A DNA stretch of 64,000 nucleotides from Liquorilactobacillus sucicola DSM 21376 = JCM 15457. GTDB taxonomy: Bacteria > Bacillota > Bacilli > Lactobacillales > Lactobacillaceae. The stretch covers positions 1 to 64,000 of the forward strand of contig NZ_BALC01000004.1 in the NCBI RefSeq assembly GCF_000612445.1. Direction: 5' to 3'. The notes under the pieces are model-generated. The model was not told where the DNA came from. It saw only the letters and a program-made list of their open reading frames with translations, and searched no databases. The position numbers were made by a program, and so were the translations under genes. Positions 28,333-37,645 of the stretch are shown piece after piece; the stretch's first letter is position 1, and each line of letters starts with the position of its first letter.

Positions 28333-29190
28333 ATGAAAAACGAATGGTTGGCACAACTACCTTTAAGTAACATTAGGCAGGCAACTCCAGTCAGTGGTGG
28401 GGATGTTAATCAGGCATTTAGGCTTGAGACAAAAGATAAGCAATATTTTCTATTGGTTCAACCGCGACATGACCAAACCTTTTATGCTGGAGAAATTGCA
28501 GGACTGCATGCATTTGAAGAAGCAAAAGTTTTAGCTCCGCATGTGATTGCTAGTGGTCAAATAAATGGAGATGCGTATTTGCTACTTAATTTTTTAGAAA
28601 CAGGTTTCGGCAAACAAGAAGATCTTGGCAGATTGGTTGCACAATTGCATCAATACAAGAGTCCGAATGGCAAGTTCGGTTTTGATTTTCCTTATGCTGG
28701 AACAAGTGTTTCTTTTGAAAATGATTGGACGGATTCATGGAGCAGCCTATTTTTAAAGCGGCGTTTAGATGTTCTGGCGGGGGCTTTGCAACAGCAGGGA
28801 CTATGGCAGACGGAAGAAAGGGCAATCTACCAAGATGTGCGCAAAATTATAGTTGAAGAACTAGCAGCACATAAAAGTGTTTCAGTTTTGCTGCATGGAG
28901 ACCTCTGGGGCGGAAATTATATGTTCTTAGCGGATGGACGCCCCGCCTTGATAGATCCTGCTGCCTTTTATGGTGACCGTGAGTTTGATATTGCCATCAC
29001 AACTGTGTTCGGCGGTTTCAATACTGCTTTTTATCGTGCTTATCAAAAAGCGGCACCCCTAGCAAAGGGGTATGAAAAGCGTTTTGCCTTTTATCGTTTG
29101 TATTACTTAATGGTTCACTTGAATAAATTTGGCCAGAGCTATGCACAAAGCGTACAACAAACGATGCGGCAAATAAAACATGCGGATTGA
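28333..29190 (+). CDS. Fructosamine kinase family protein
   Basis: 285-residue protein with the kinase-like fold: P-loop-like SGGDVNQAFRL near residue 21, ATP-site Lys/Gln block, catalytic loop LLHGDLWGGNYMF near residue 190, and metal-binding LIDPAAFYGDRE near residue 210. Bacterial FN3K homologues phosphorylate ribulosamines or fructosamines on protein lysines, priming their removal, so this is likely a protein-deglycation repair enzyme. The start follows AAGGAAAG. It is divergent from gabD and ends in a terminator. Confidence 0.87.
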   Translation: MKNEWLAQLPLSNIRQATPVSGGDVNQAFRLETKDKQYFLLVQPRHDQTFYAGEIAGLHAFEEAKVLAPHVIASGQINGDAYLLLNFLETGFGKQEDLGRLVAQLHQYKSPNGKFGFDFPYAGTSVSFENDWTDSWSSLFLKRRLDVLAGALQQQGLWQTEERAIYQDVRKIIVEELAAHKSVSVLLHGDLWGGNYMFLADGRPALIDPAAFYGDREFDIAITTVFGGFNTAFYRAYQKAAPLAKGYEKRFAFYRLYYLMVHLNKFGQSYAQSVQQTMRQIKHAD

Positions 29191-29233
29191 AAAAGATACT
29201 TTTTAAAAATTGGTGATATTAAATCACAAACTA

Positions 29234-29278
29234 AACCAGCTGCAGCAAAACATGCGTCTTGTTGCAGCTGGTTCTTTA
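29234..29278 (+). terminator. Terminator of the fructosamine kinase gene
   Basis: AACCAGCTGCAGCAA pairs with TTGTTGCAGCTGGTT (15 bp, one wobble); a short T-rich tail follows. It may also serve the convergent MFS gene. Confidence 0.7.
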
Positions 29279-29287
29279 CTGCCTAAA

Positions 29288-30610
29288 TTATTTCGAAAAA
29301 TCTACAGACTTGGTTTCTTTGATCGTTATCAACGATACCAAACAAGCAACAGCCATCACGGCCAAGTAGATACCAACAGAACGGATTCCCCAATTTTCTG
29401 CTAACCAAGTTGCGATTGTTGGGGCAAAAGCAGCACCAACGATCGCTGCTAGATTATAGGCGATTCCCGAACCCGAATAGCGAACTTTTGTCGAAAATAA
29501 TTCTGGTAAAAGAGCTCCAACGGGTCCGAATGCTATTCCCATTAAAACAAAACCAATAATGAGGAATAAGGAAACACTTACGAAATTTCGCTGACCTTGA
29601 AGCAAGTACGGGAAGAGAAAAGCAAAAACAATCAAAGCTGTTGATGATACCATCAATGTACGTCTGCGTCCCCAAGTATCAGCGAGTCTTGATGATAAGA
29701 CAATCAGTGCAGCGAAGACAATAATAGAGCCCATAAGCATAAATAAGTATTCCTGGTTTGTAAATCCAAGTTTGGTGGTAGCGTATGTTAGTGACCATGT
29801 GGCTAAAGTGTAAAAAAGAGTGTAGGTGACAGAAACAATAAAAGTTCCTTGGATTATTTGGCGCCAGCTGGTTTTGAAAACGACCTTCAAAGGAGATTTG
29901 GTGACCTCGTTTTTTTCTTGAGCTAAACGGAATAAAGGTGTTTCTTGCATCCGTTCCCGCACCCAGAATCCGACCAAAACTAAAACGGAAGATGCCAGGA
30001 AAGGAACACGCCAGCCAAAACTAAGCATTTGTGCTGGTGTTAAGAATGATTCAAGTAAGAAAAACAAACCATTGCTTAAAAAGAACCCTAGTGGCGCACC
30101 AAGCTCGGGAAATGCGCCATATAAAGCTCTTTTGTTTGCAGGTGCATTTTCAGTAGCGACCAGTGCTGCACCCGACCATTCACCTCCCAAACCAATTCCT
30201 TGAACAAAACGGCAGGCACACAAAAGGATGACAGCCATTAATCCTAAGGTGGAGTAACTAGGGAGCAAACCAATCAAAACTGTTGAGATTCCCATCAACA
30301 GCAGTGAAACAACAAGGGTTCGTTTGCGGCCAATTTTATCACCAAAATGTCCGAAAACAAAAGATCCTAAAGGACGGGCAATGAAAGCAACGCCAAAAGT
30401 CAACAGACTTAAAATCGTTGCGATCGCAGGCGTAACTTCAGGGAAAAAGACTTTGGGAAAGTAGGCTGCTGCCGCAGTCCCATAAGCATAAAAATCAAAA
30501 AATTCAATTGCGGTCCCAACCATTGAGGCAAACATGACGGTTTTGACTGAATCACGTTTTAATCCCTTAGAATTTTGAAAATCCTGGCTTAAACTATCTG
30601 TATTATCCAT
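29288..30610 (-). CDS. MFS transporter (metabolite:H+ symporter type) under Ile-leader control
   Basis: 440-residue MFS protein with 12 predicted helices. N-terminal VGTAIEFFDFYAYGTAAA and loop 2-3 FGHFGDKIGRKRTL mark the metabolite:H+ symporter (MHS) group of ProP, KgtP, ShiA and YhjE; RFVQGIGLGGEWSGA is the helix 4-5 block. ATG 30610 is chosen because TAGGAGG stands 8 nt before it; a 24-residue longer reading lies over the attenuator. The gene has a promoter, a 19-codon isoleucine-rich leader and a terminator upstream, so it should be expressed when charged tRNA-Ile is scarce. Substrate: inferred to be isoleucine, a precursor keto acid or a related metabolite; unproven. Confidence 0.85.
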   Translation of the reverse strand: MDNTDSLSQDFQNSKGLKRDSVKTVMFASMVGTAIEFFDFYAYGTAAAAYFPKVFFPEVTPAIATILSLLTFGVAFIARPLGSFVFGHFGDKIGRKRTLVVSLLLMGISTVLIGLLPSYSTLGLMAVILLCACRFVQGIGLGGEWSGAALVATENAPANKRALYGAFPELGAPLGFFLSNGLFFLLESFLTPAQMLSFGWRVPFLASSVLVLVGFWVRERMQETPLFRLAQEKNEVTKSPLKVVFKTSWRQIIQGTFIVSVTYTLFYTLATWSLTYATTKLGFTNQEYLFMLMGSIIVFAALIVLSSRLADTWGRRRTLMVSSTALIVFAFLFPYLLQGQRNFVSVSLFLIIGFVLMGIAFGPVGALLPELFSTKVRYSGSGIAYNLAAIVGAAFAPTIATWLAENWGIRSVGIYLAVMAVACLVSLITIKETKSVDFSK

Positions 30611-30683
30611 AAAAATCCTCCTAAAATAAAATTTTGCGATTCCAATAGTTTTGTGCTGTAACACCTCCAAAGAATAAGGCAAA

Positions 30684-30767
30684 GAAAAAAGCCAGAAACT
30701 GTTTGACAGCTTCTGGCTTAACCAACACTGTCCGCTGAACTGCGGACATCCAAAAATACAGCCCGCA
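30684..30767 (-). promoter_or_regulatory. Attenuator of the MFS gene
   Basis: Downstream of the Ile-rich leader, GTCCGC/GCGGAC (30730-30747) forms one hairpin and GCCAGAAGCTG / AGTTTCTGGC followed by six U (30684-30717) forms an intrinsic terminator. ACCAACACT in leader codons 4-6 (30810-30818) is an exact 9-nt complement of AGTGTTGGT just before the terminator (30721-30729), and CAGCGCG after the Ile codons can pair with CGGGCTG. These are the ingredients of ribosome-controlled attenuation. Confidence 0.75.
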
Positions 30768-30827
30768 TCAATTAATAATCGCGCTGAGAATAATAATAAT
30801 TTGAATGTTAGTGTTGGTAGTTATCAT
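30768..30827 (-). CDS. Isoleucine-rich leader peptide
   Basis: A 19-codon frame, MITTNTNIQIIIILSAIIN, in which 8 of 19 codons are Ile, including four consecutive ATT. AGAGGAG lies 7 nt before its ATG. It lies between a strong promoter and a terminator preceding the MFS gene, the layout of an amino-acid attenuator leader. Confidence 0.8.
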   Translation of the reverse strand: MITTNTNIQIIIILSAIIN

Positions 30828-30865
30828 TTTTTGTTCTCCTCTTAGTCTTTTTTAATATGTTTGTA

Positions 30866-30895
30866 ACTATACAGCTAAAAAAACTTGTTTGTCAA
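30866..30895 (-). promoter_or_regulatory. Promoter of the Ile leader - MFS unit
   Basis: On the minus strand, TTGACA (30895-30890), an 18-bp spacer and TATAGT (30871-30866), about 40 bp before the leader start. Confidence 0.75.
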
Positions 30896-31078
30896 CAGTA
30901 AATTAGAAAAATACTCAATGAGTTATTGATATTATGTGAGATATTTTTTTATATTTACATTATATGGTCCCTAAAAACGCTGCAGTAAAAGATTGTTTAG
31001 AATAAATACAAAAGAATAAAAAGAACAAAAAAGTTGTGTACAACCTAAAAACAAAAGGAATTTTATTAGAAAAAGATG

Positions 31079-31107
31079 TTGACATCATTAAAATCGGAGT
31101 GTAGTAT
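31079..31107 (+). promoter_or_regulatory. Promoter of the zinc-ribbon gene
   Basis: TTGACA, a 17-bp spacer and TAGTAT. The resulting leader of about 145 nt contains a hairpin CCGTTTT / AAAACGG (about 31153-31183) of unknown role. No riboswitch class was recognised. Between 30896 and 31078 nothing is seen. Confidence 0.6.
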
Positions 31108-31257
31108 GCAACACATGAAAGACATTCATGCTTTGATGAGACAGGGACCTGAAAGCCGTTTTAGTATTTTTAGAAAAAAACGGTTCAGCAACTGCTATAG
31201 CATTCTGTAACATGTCAGTGTTATCTGTTCGTCGGATAATGGTTCGGAGGGATGTTT

Positions 31258-31470
31258 ATGAAGTTAGCGTATGATATGGTTACTTGTCAGACTTGTGGAA
31301 GTAAGGTCACCGCTGGAAAGTATTGTTCAAGCTGTGGCGCACGACTTATTTCCAGCTCTGAGAAGGAAGAAGTAGAGGTTAACATTTGTGTTAACTGTGG
31401 AGCACTTACTCCCAATGAGGAATATTGTTCGGTTTGTGGTTTTCATGCTGAGCAAGAAGTTTTTTTCTAA
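31258..31470 (+). CDS. Small double zinc-ribbon protein
   Basis: 70 residues holding two Cys4 zinc ribbons: CQTCG...YCSSCG in the first half and CVNCG...YCSVCG in the second. Such modules occur as free adaptors or at the ends of membrane proteins; the function is unknown. ATG 31258 lies 7 nt after GGAGG; an ATG two codons earlier overlaps the spacing. It lies 42 bp before the ilv leader peptide and in the same direction. No separate ilv promoter was found, so it may be the first gene of the ilv transcript. Confidence 0.75.
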   Translation: MKLAYDMVTCQTCGSKVTAGKYCSSCGARLISSSEKEEVEVNICVNCGALTPNEEYCSVCGFHAEQEVFF

Positions 31471-31512
31471 TAGAATATCCGATCATAAAATTAAAGAAAG
31501 GGGTCAGATCAC

Positions 31513-31626
31513 ATGAGTTCATATAATGATCAATTAGCTGTAAGGACATTAAAAAACGTTATTTCACTAATTATCCTAGTCATTATTATCATGCGCGAGT
31601 GTGATTTGATGCCTGGGCTAGTTTGA
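31513..31626 (+). CDS. Branched-chain leader peptide of the ilv operon
   Basis: 37 codons starting 9 nt after AAAGGGG. The core NVISLIILVIIIM has six Ile, two Leu (CTA) and two Val in an 11-codon run (codons 16-26). This is the hallmark of an ilv attenuator leader, as described for Lactococcus lactis and E. coli ilv operons. The codons after the run (31593-31606) form one arm of the antiterminator. Confidence 0.88.
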   Translation: MSSYNDQLAVRTLKNVISLIILVIIIMRECDLMPGLV

Positions 31627-31718
31627 GTTAGCAACCCACGGAATTAATCACACCGCGCTAAGAAATTAGAGCGGTGGATTTTTTAGCATCCATCGTTAAG
31701 ATGGATGCTTTTATTTTT
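31593..31718 (+). promoter_or_regulatory. ilv attenuator: antiterminator and tandem terminators
   Basis: GCGCG-A-GTGTGATT (31593-31606) pairs over 13 bp with AATCACACCGCGC (31646-31658). That pairing excludes the terminator CACCGCGCTAA-GAAA-TTAGAGCGGTG (31651-31676) followed by six T. A second terminator, AGCATCCATC/GATGGATGCT plus U-tract, follows at 31685-31718. Stalling on the Ile/Leu/Val codons (ending 31590) leaves the left antiterminator arm free; reaching the stop at 31624 masks it. Confidence 0.85.
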
Positions 31719-31847
31719 GGAAAAAATAAGTGTTCTCGCAAAAATTAAGGGAGGTGATGCTGAATCTGATTAAGTGAAAAACGTTGAGCTGCAGAGATCA
31801 AAAGAGCATTGAAGTTAAGAGCTGATTTTCAAGAGGAGGTGATTTTC

Positions 31848-33566
31848 ATGTTGGTAGGTCAAAATGTAAAAGATAATCTAAAAAAACATACATTGGCAAC
31901 CGGCTCAGATGTTTTGCTGGAAACATTAGCACATCAAGGGGTGGAACTCATCTTCGGTTACCCCGGCGGTGCTGTTTTACCGCTCTATGATGCCGTTTAC
32001 CGACAGAAGTTCAACAATATACTTGTACGGCATGAACAAGGTGCAGTCCACGCCGCCGAGGGGTATGCCAAGTCAACTGGGAAAACGGGGGTCGTATTTG
32101 TGACATCTGGTCCTGGCGCTACAAACGCGGTAACTGGAATTGCAGATGCAATGCTTGATTCGATCCCATTAGTTGTTTTTACGGGGCAAGTTGGATGTGC
32201 GTCAATTGGAAAAGATGCTTTTCAAGAAGTAGATATTTTAAGCATGACAGCACCTATCACAAAGCAAAACTATCAAGTACATGATGTTAATTCTCTTTCT
32301 CAAGTTGTAATAGAGGCATTTGCGGTTGCAGCCAATGGCAGACCTGGACCGGTTGTTGTTGATCTTCCGAAAAATGTGGCTGCAGATTTGGCAAATGCCA
32401 AGGATGTTAAAACAAATGATTCAGTGGTGCACAGCATACAACAGAAAGAAGAAATTGATGAAGGCATGATGGCAAAAATTCGCATGGCGCTTTTAAAAGC
32501 AAAGAAACCATTGCTTCTTGCAGGAGGGGGAGTCATTGCGGCAGATGCAGTGCCAGAACTAAGAAAGTTTGCTCATAATTTTGATCTTCCTGTGGTTTCG
32601 ACACTGATAAGTTTGGGCGCAATGCCGGCGACCGATTCACTTTTCTTAGGAATGGGCGGGATGCATGGAAGTTATCAAGCTAATATGGCATTTTACGAAT
32701 GTGACTTTCTCTTGAATATTGGATCTCGCTTTGATGATCGATTGGCAACTAATGTTTCCGAATTTGCACCAAATGCACAGATAGCACATATTGATATAGA
32801 CGATTCAGAGTTAGGGAAAGTCATTGCTACAGATTTTCCTGTCAGAGCTGATGCCAAGCAAGCTTTGAAGTGGTTGAATAATATGAACTTGTCTAAGAAC
32901 AAACATGAGAAGTGGCTACAGCAGCTAACTACTTGGAAACAACAACACCCTCTGCGCTATGACGAGAGCAAAGGAAAAATCAAACCACAAGCAGTAATTG
33001 AAGAAGTTGGCAGCTTAACTGCTGGGGATGCAACGGTTGTTACTGATGTCGGGCAGCACCAAATGTGGGCAGCACAGTACTATCCCTTCAAAAGACCGCG
33101 TCAGATAATTACCAGCGGTGGATTGGGAACGATGGGCTTTGGCCTGCCGGCAGCAATCGGTGCCAAACTAGCTGAACCGAAAAGAGAAGTTGTTTTGTTC
33201 GTTGGGGATGGCGGAATTCAAATGACAGTAGAAGAACTTGATGTTATTAGGGCATACAATTTGGATATTAAAATAATCATTCTAAATAATAAAACACTCG
33301 GAATGGTACGTCAGTGGCAAGATTTATTCTACGAAAAAAGGCGCTCTCAAACAGTATTCAACGGGCAACCTGATTTCATTAAGCTAGCTCATGCATATGG
33401 CATTAAAAGTGTGAAGCTTTCTCCAAAGCATTGGCGTGAAACATTGGCAGATGTTTTCGCCAAAAATGAAAGTACCTTGGTTGAAGCGGATATTCCTGCA
33501 CTTGAGCAGGTTTATCCAATGATCGCCCCAGGTCAACCCAATCAGGTCATGATGGGGGTCGATTAG
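31848..33566 (+). CDS. ilvB: Acetolactate synthase, large (catalytic) subunit
   Basis: 572-residue TPP enzyme making 2-acetolactate and 2-aceto-2-hydroxybutyrate, the first common step to Val and Ile. Catalytic Glu63 lies in RHEQGAVHAAEGYA; the TPP/Mg motif is GDGGIQMTVEELD ending in NN, and the FAD region includes GMHG.YQANMA. ATG 31848 follows AAGAGGAGG; longer readings lack a site. The stop touches the ATG of ilvN. The anabolic type is inferred from the partner subunit and operon; alsS at 50.5 kb is the catabolic form. Confidence 0.95.
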   Translation: MLVGQNVKDNLKKHTLATGSDVLLETLAHQGVELIFGYPGGAVLPLYDAVYRQKFNNILVRHEQGAVHAAEGYAKSTGKTGVVFVTSGPGATNAVTGIADAMLDSIPLVVFTGQVGCASIGKDAFQEVDILSMTAPITKQNYQVHDVNSLSQVVIEAFAVAANGRPGPVVVDLPKNVAADLANAKDVKTNDSVVHSIQQKEEIDEGMMAKIRMALLKAKKPLLLAGGGVIAADAVPELRKFAHNFDLPVVSTLISLGAMPATDSLFLGMGGMHGSYQANMAFYECDFLLNIGSRFDDRLATNVSEFAPNAQIAHIDIDDSELGKVIATDFPVRADAKQALKWLNNMNLSKNKHEKWLQQLTTWKQQHPLRYDESKGKIKPQAVIEEVGSLTAGDATVVTDVGQHQMWAAQYYPFKRPRQIITSGGLGTMGFGLPAAIGAKLAEPKREVVLFVGDGGIQMTVEELDVIRAYNLDIKIIILNNKTLGMVRQWQDLFYEKRRSQTVFNGQPDFIKLAHAYGIKSVKLSPKHWRETLADVFAKNESTLVEADIPALEQVYPMIAPGQPNQVMMGVD

Positions 33567-33845
33567 ATGCATGGAATAATTGTATGCAAAATGAAAAACA
33601 GAGTGGGCGTTTTAAATCGCCTCACTGGGTTGTTAACACGAAGAAATATCAATATTGAGAGTGCCGTGATCACTTCAATATCAAATAACCAGTTGGCAAT
33701 AGCAGAATTCAAGTTGCAAGTTGCGGACCCCCAAGAACGCGAACATCTAAAACGGGTAATTGCTAAACAGCTAGATGTTCTAAGTGTAGAGTGGCGTGCA
33801 AAACATTCAGATACCAAACTAGTTAGTGACATAGAAAAAGATTAA
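33567..33845 (+). CDS. ilvN: Acetolactate synthase, small regulatory subunit
   Basis: 92 residues comprising one ACT domain: NRVGVLNRLTGLLTRRNINIESAVIT is the valine-binding, subunit-contact region. It gives valine feedback and activates IlvB. The start ATG directly follows the ilvB stop, so translation is coupled. It is short, like other single-ACT small subunits. Confidence 0.92.
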   Translation: MHGIIVCKMKNRVGVLNRLTGLLTRRNINIESAVITSISNNQLAIAEFKLQVADPQEREHLKRVIAKQLDVLSVEWRAKHSDTKLVSDIEKD

Positions 33846-33900
33846 TTGGATACATTGTACACATTTTTCAACTAATATTAAAGTATTTTGACAACTTTAA

Positions 33901-34935
<1,035 letters not shown>

Positions 34936-35060
34936 TTTTAGTTTGAAAAGTTACACTAGAGAAGCGAAATAAGGGAACCTCTATCCGCATAGCGGAGCGC
35001 GGTGAGCATATTCCGCTTCTCGTCATACATAATATATTATTCAAAGGGGTGGTGGCGTTA

Positions 35061-36335
35061 ATGGATGTAATAACGAAAAAAGAGCTATTAAAAAAGAAAG
35101 ATATCGAAGAAGCGTATGAGGTGTTGCGTCCAATTATTAAACGCACCCCCCTACAGTACGACACATATTTATCCAAAAAATATCAATGTCACGTTTACCT
35201 AAAGAGAGAGGATCTGCAAGCGGTCAGGTCTTTCAAAATACGAGGTGCATATTATGCAATTTCGCAAACACCGCCAGCAGTTCGCCAAAAAGGAGTGGTT
35301 TGTGCAAGTGCCGGCAATCATGCTCAGGGGGTAGCGTGGACATGTCATCAAATGAAGATACCCGCTGTGGTTTTCATGCCGACAACAACTCCGCAGCAAA
35401 AGGTTGCTCAGGTCAGGTTCTTCGGTGGAAGTGAGACAACGATCAAATTGGTCGGTGATACTTTTGATGCCTCTGCCCAAGCCGCAACTGACTTTTGTCA
35501 AAAAAATGGGCTAACGTTTATTGCACCGTTTAATGATAAGCGGACAATTGCTGGACAAGGAACTATTGCATATGAGATTTTCGATGATGCGTGCGCACAT
35601 AATATGAAGGTTGATTATTTATTTGCTGCGGTTGGCGGTGGTGGACTTATCAGCGGGTTAGCTGCATATACCAAGGATGTCAGTCCGCAAACACAGGTGG
35701 TGGGAGTTGAACCAACAGGAGCCGCATCAATGGCAGAAGCCTTTAAATGCGGACATCCTGTGACGCTTGCGAAGGTCGATAAGTTTGTTGATGGTGCTGC
35801 TGTTAAGACCGTGGGAACTTTGACTTACCGCAATGCTAAGGAATATGTAGACAAAATGGTCAATGTTGCCGAAGGCCATGTCTGCACAACACTGTTGGAT
35901 TTGTATAGCAAAGAAGCAATTATTGCTGAACCAGCCGGAGCTTTGAGCGTTGCTGCTTTGGAGGATCAACGAGCTGAAATAGTCGGCAAAACTGTTGTCT
36001 GTGTGATAAGTGGCGGTAATAATGACATAGACAGAATGCAGGAAATTAAGGAACGATCATTGATTTATGAAGGCTACCAGCACTACTTTATCGTAAATTT
36101 TCCGCAAAGGCCAGGTGCTTTGCGTGAGGTAGTCGACGATGTTTTGAATAAGGATGACGATATTACAAAGTTTGAATATACCAAGAAAGTGAATCGGGGT
36201 AAAGGCCCGGTCCTGATAGGTATCAGGTTAGGCAGCAAAAACAACATCGAGCAGCTGCGAACGAAGCTAGGCGAGTTCGATCCTCATTATATTGATTTGA
36301 AAGAAAATCAGATGCTATATGAAATGATGGTGTAA
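35061..36335 (+). CDS. ilvA: Threonine dehydratase, biosynthetic
   Basis: 424-residue PLP enzyme turning threonine into 2-oxobutyrate, the entry to isoleucine. PLP-Lys lies in REDLQAVRSFKIRGA near residue 54; the Gly-rich phosphate loop is AVGGGGLISGL. One short C-terminal regulatory domain (from about 335, FIVNFPQRPGALREVV) suggests Ile feedback of the single-domain type. ATG 35061 is 8 nt after AAAGGGGTGG. In the 125-bp gap from ilvC, GAGAAGCG/CGCTTCTC form a hairpin without a T-tract, perhaps an RNA-processing site. Confidence 0.94.
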   Translation: MDVITKKELLKKKDIEEAYEVLRPIIKRTPLQYDTYLSKKYQCHVYLKREDLQAVRSFKIRGAYYAISQTPPAVRQKGVVCASAGNHAQGVAWTCHQMKIPAVVFMPTTTPQQKVAQVRFFGGSETTIKLVGDTFDASAQAATDFCQKNGLTFIAPFNDKRTIAGQGTIAYEIFDDACAHNMKVDYLFAAVGGGGLISGLAAYTKDVSPQTQVVGVEPTGAASMAEAFKCGHPVTLAKVDKFVDGAAVKTVGTLTYRNAKEYVDKMVNVAEGHVCTTLLDLYSKEAIIAEPAGALSVAALEDQRAEIVGKTVVCVISGGNNDIDRMQEIKERSLIYEGYQHYFIVNFPQRPGALREVVDDVLNKDDDITKFEYTKKVNRGKGPVLIGIRLGSKNNIEQLRTKLGEFDPHYIDLKENQMLYEMMV

Positions 36336-36393
36336 CACACAAGTAAGCATAGAATTTAAAATTAGTGATTTTTTACTGAAGGGAGCTCAATAA

Positions 36394-37176
36394 ATGGCTA
36401 GTGTTTTGTCTTTCAAGAATGTTTCGCTAACAAAAGGTGATAGGCAAATTTTAAAAGAGATCAGCTGGACGATCAAAGAAAAAGAAAATTGGGCTATTTT
36501 AGGGTTAAACGGAGCCGGCAAAACGACCATGCTGAAGATGATTCATGGTGATGTGTGGCCATCACAGGGGAAGTTGGAAGTGCTGGGAGGTGTTTTTGGA
36601 CACACTAATATTCCTGCTCTAAAAAAGAGGATCGGTTGGGTGAGCACAGCGCTGCAAGATTGGCTTCACCCAGGAGATTTGGTTGAGGAGATAGTTCTTT
36701 CCGGTAAATTTGCGAGCATTGGTTTGTATGAGCACTATTCAGATCAGGAAATGCAAAAAGCCAAGGAAAGAATAACTAAATTAGGCGGAGCCAAATTACT
36801 TGGCAAACCGTACCGTGTTCTGTCACAAGGTGAGAAACAACTTGTTCTAATAGCAAGAGCTTTGATGGCACGACCAGAGTTATTGATCCTAGATGAACCT
36901 TGTAATGGACTAGATCTTTTTGCGCGGGAAAGATTGCTTGCAAAAATTCAAGAAATTGCACAGATGCCTAATAGTCCAGCACTACTGCTGGTTTCTCATT
37001 ATACAGAAGAGTTGCTGCCGTGTTTTGATAATGTGATGTTCTTAAAAGACGGAAGCATTTATAAGAAGGGTAAAAGAGAGGAGCTTTTGAATACAGAAAG
37101 TTTGACTAATTTTTATGGAGCGCCAATTCAGGTGGTCACTAATGCTCAGAAAAGAATCATTGTTTATCCACAGTAA
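36394..37176 (+). CDS. ABC transporter ATPase, YlmA/ModF-like
   Basis: 260-residue ATPase: Walker A GLNGAGKTTM, signature VLSQGEKQL (a variant of LSGGQ), Walker B LLILDEPCNGLDLF, and a switch His in LLVSHYTEE. No permease or binding protein is nearby, so it resembles the orphan YlmA/ModF ATPases of unknown role. Placed between ilvA and ridA, with strong ribosome site GAAGGGAG, it should be co-expressed with isoleucine/valine synthesis. That linkage is the only clue to its job. Confidence 0.85.
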   Translation: MASVLSFKNVSLTKGDRQILKEISWTIKEKENWAILGLNGAGKTTMLKMIHGDVWPSQGKLEVLGGVFGHTNIPALKKRIGWVSTALQDWLHPGDLVEEIVLSGKFASIGLYEHYSDQEMQKAKERITKLGGAKLLGKPYRVLSQGEKQLVLIARALMARPELLILDEPCNGLDLFARERLLAKIQEIAQMPNSPALLLVSHYTEELLPCFDNVMFLKDGSIYKKGKREELLNTESLTNFYGAPIQVVTNAQKRIIVYPQ

Positions 37177-37206
37177 ATGAATATAGCGAAATGGAGGTAC
37201 ATATAT

Positions 37207-37596
37207 ATGAAGAAAACGATAACGACTGACATGGCACCGCATGCGCTGGGACCATACTCGCAAGGAGTTGAGGTCAATAAAGTACTCTATTGTTCGGGTC
37301 AGATAGGTATTGACCCGCAAAAGGGGAAATTAGCAGGAGTGAGTGTGGTCGAACAAGCAAAACAGGCACTGCAAAACATAAAGGCAATTGTAGTTGCTGA
37401 CAGTTTGAGTGTGGCTGATATTGTAAAAGTTACAGTTTTTATGACGAATATTGCCGATTTTAGCAAGGTCAATGAAATATACGCAGAATTCTTCAAAGAT
37501 GCTCCATTGTTACCCGCGCGTTCGGCTGTTGGAGTACAAGCACTGCCAGCAGAGGCCAAAATAGAAATTGAAGCAATAGCAGCTAAACATTGTTGA
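37207..37596 (+). CDS. ridA: RidA: reactive enamine/imine deaminase
   Basis: 129-residue RidA/YjgF protein. It hydrolyses the 2-aminoacrylate/2-aminocrotonate enamines released by PLP dehydratases such as IlvA, so PLP enzymes are not damaged. Landmarks: GPYSQGVEVNKVLYCSGQIG near residue 15, and the active-site Arg and Glu in LLPARSAVGV and AKIEIEAIA. ATG 37207 follows ATGGAGG; the longer reading is rejected. Its position in the ilvA operon fits this role exactly. Confidence 0.93.
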   Translation: MKKTITTDMAPHALGPYSQGVEVNKVLYCSGQIGIDPQKGKLAGVSVVEQAKQALQNIKAIVVADSLSVADIVKVTVFMTNIADFSKVNEIYAEFFKDAPLLPARSAVGVQALPAEAKIEIEAIAAKHC

Positions 37597-37645
37597 TAGA
37601 TGTAATAAATATTGAAAAAAATAAAAAGAAATGAGGAACTGTAAA

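Noticed and set aside
30611-30682. Longer N-terminus for the Ile-leader MFS protein
   Set aside because: The extension covers the region between terminator and ribosome site and shows no homology; TAGGAGG fixes the start at 30610.
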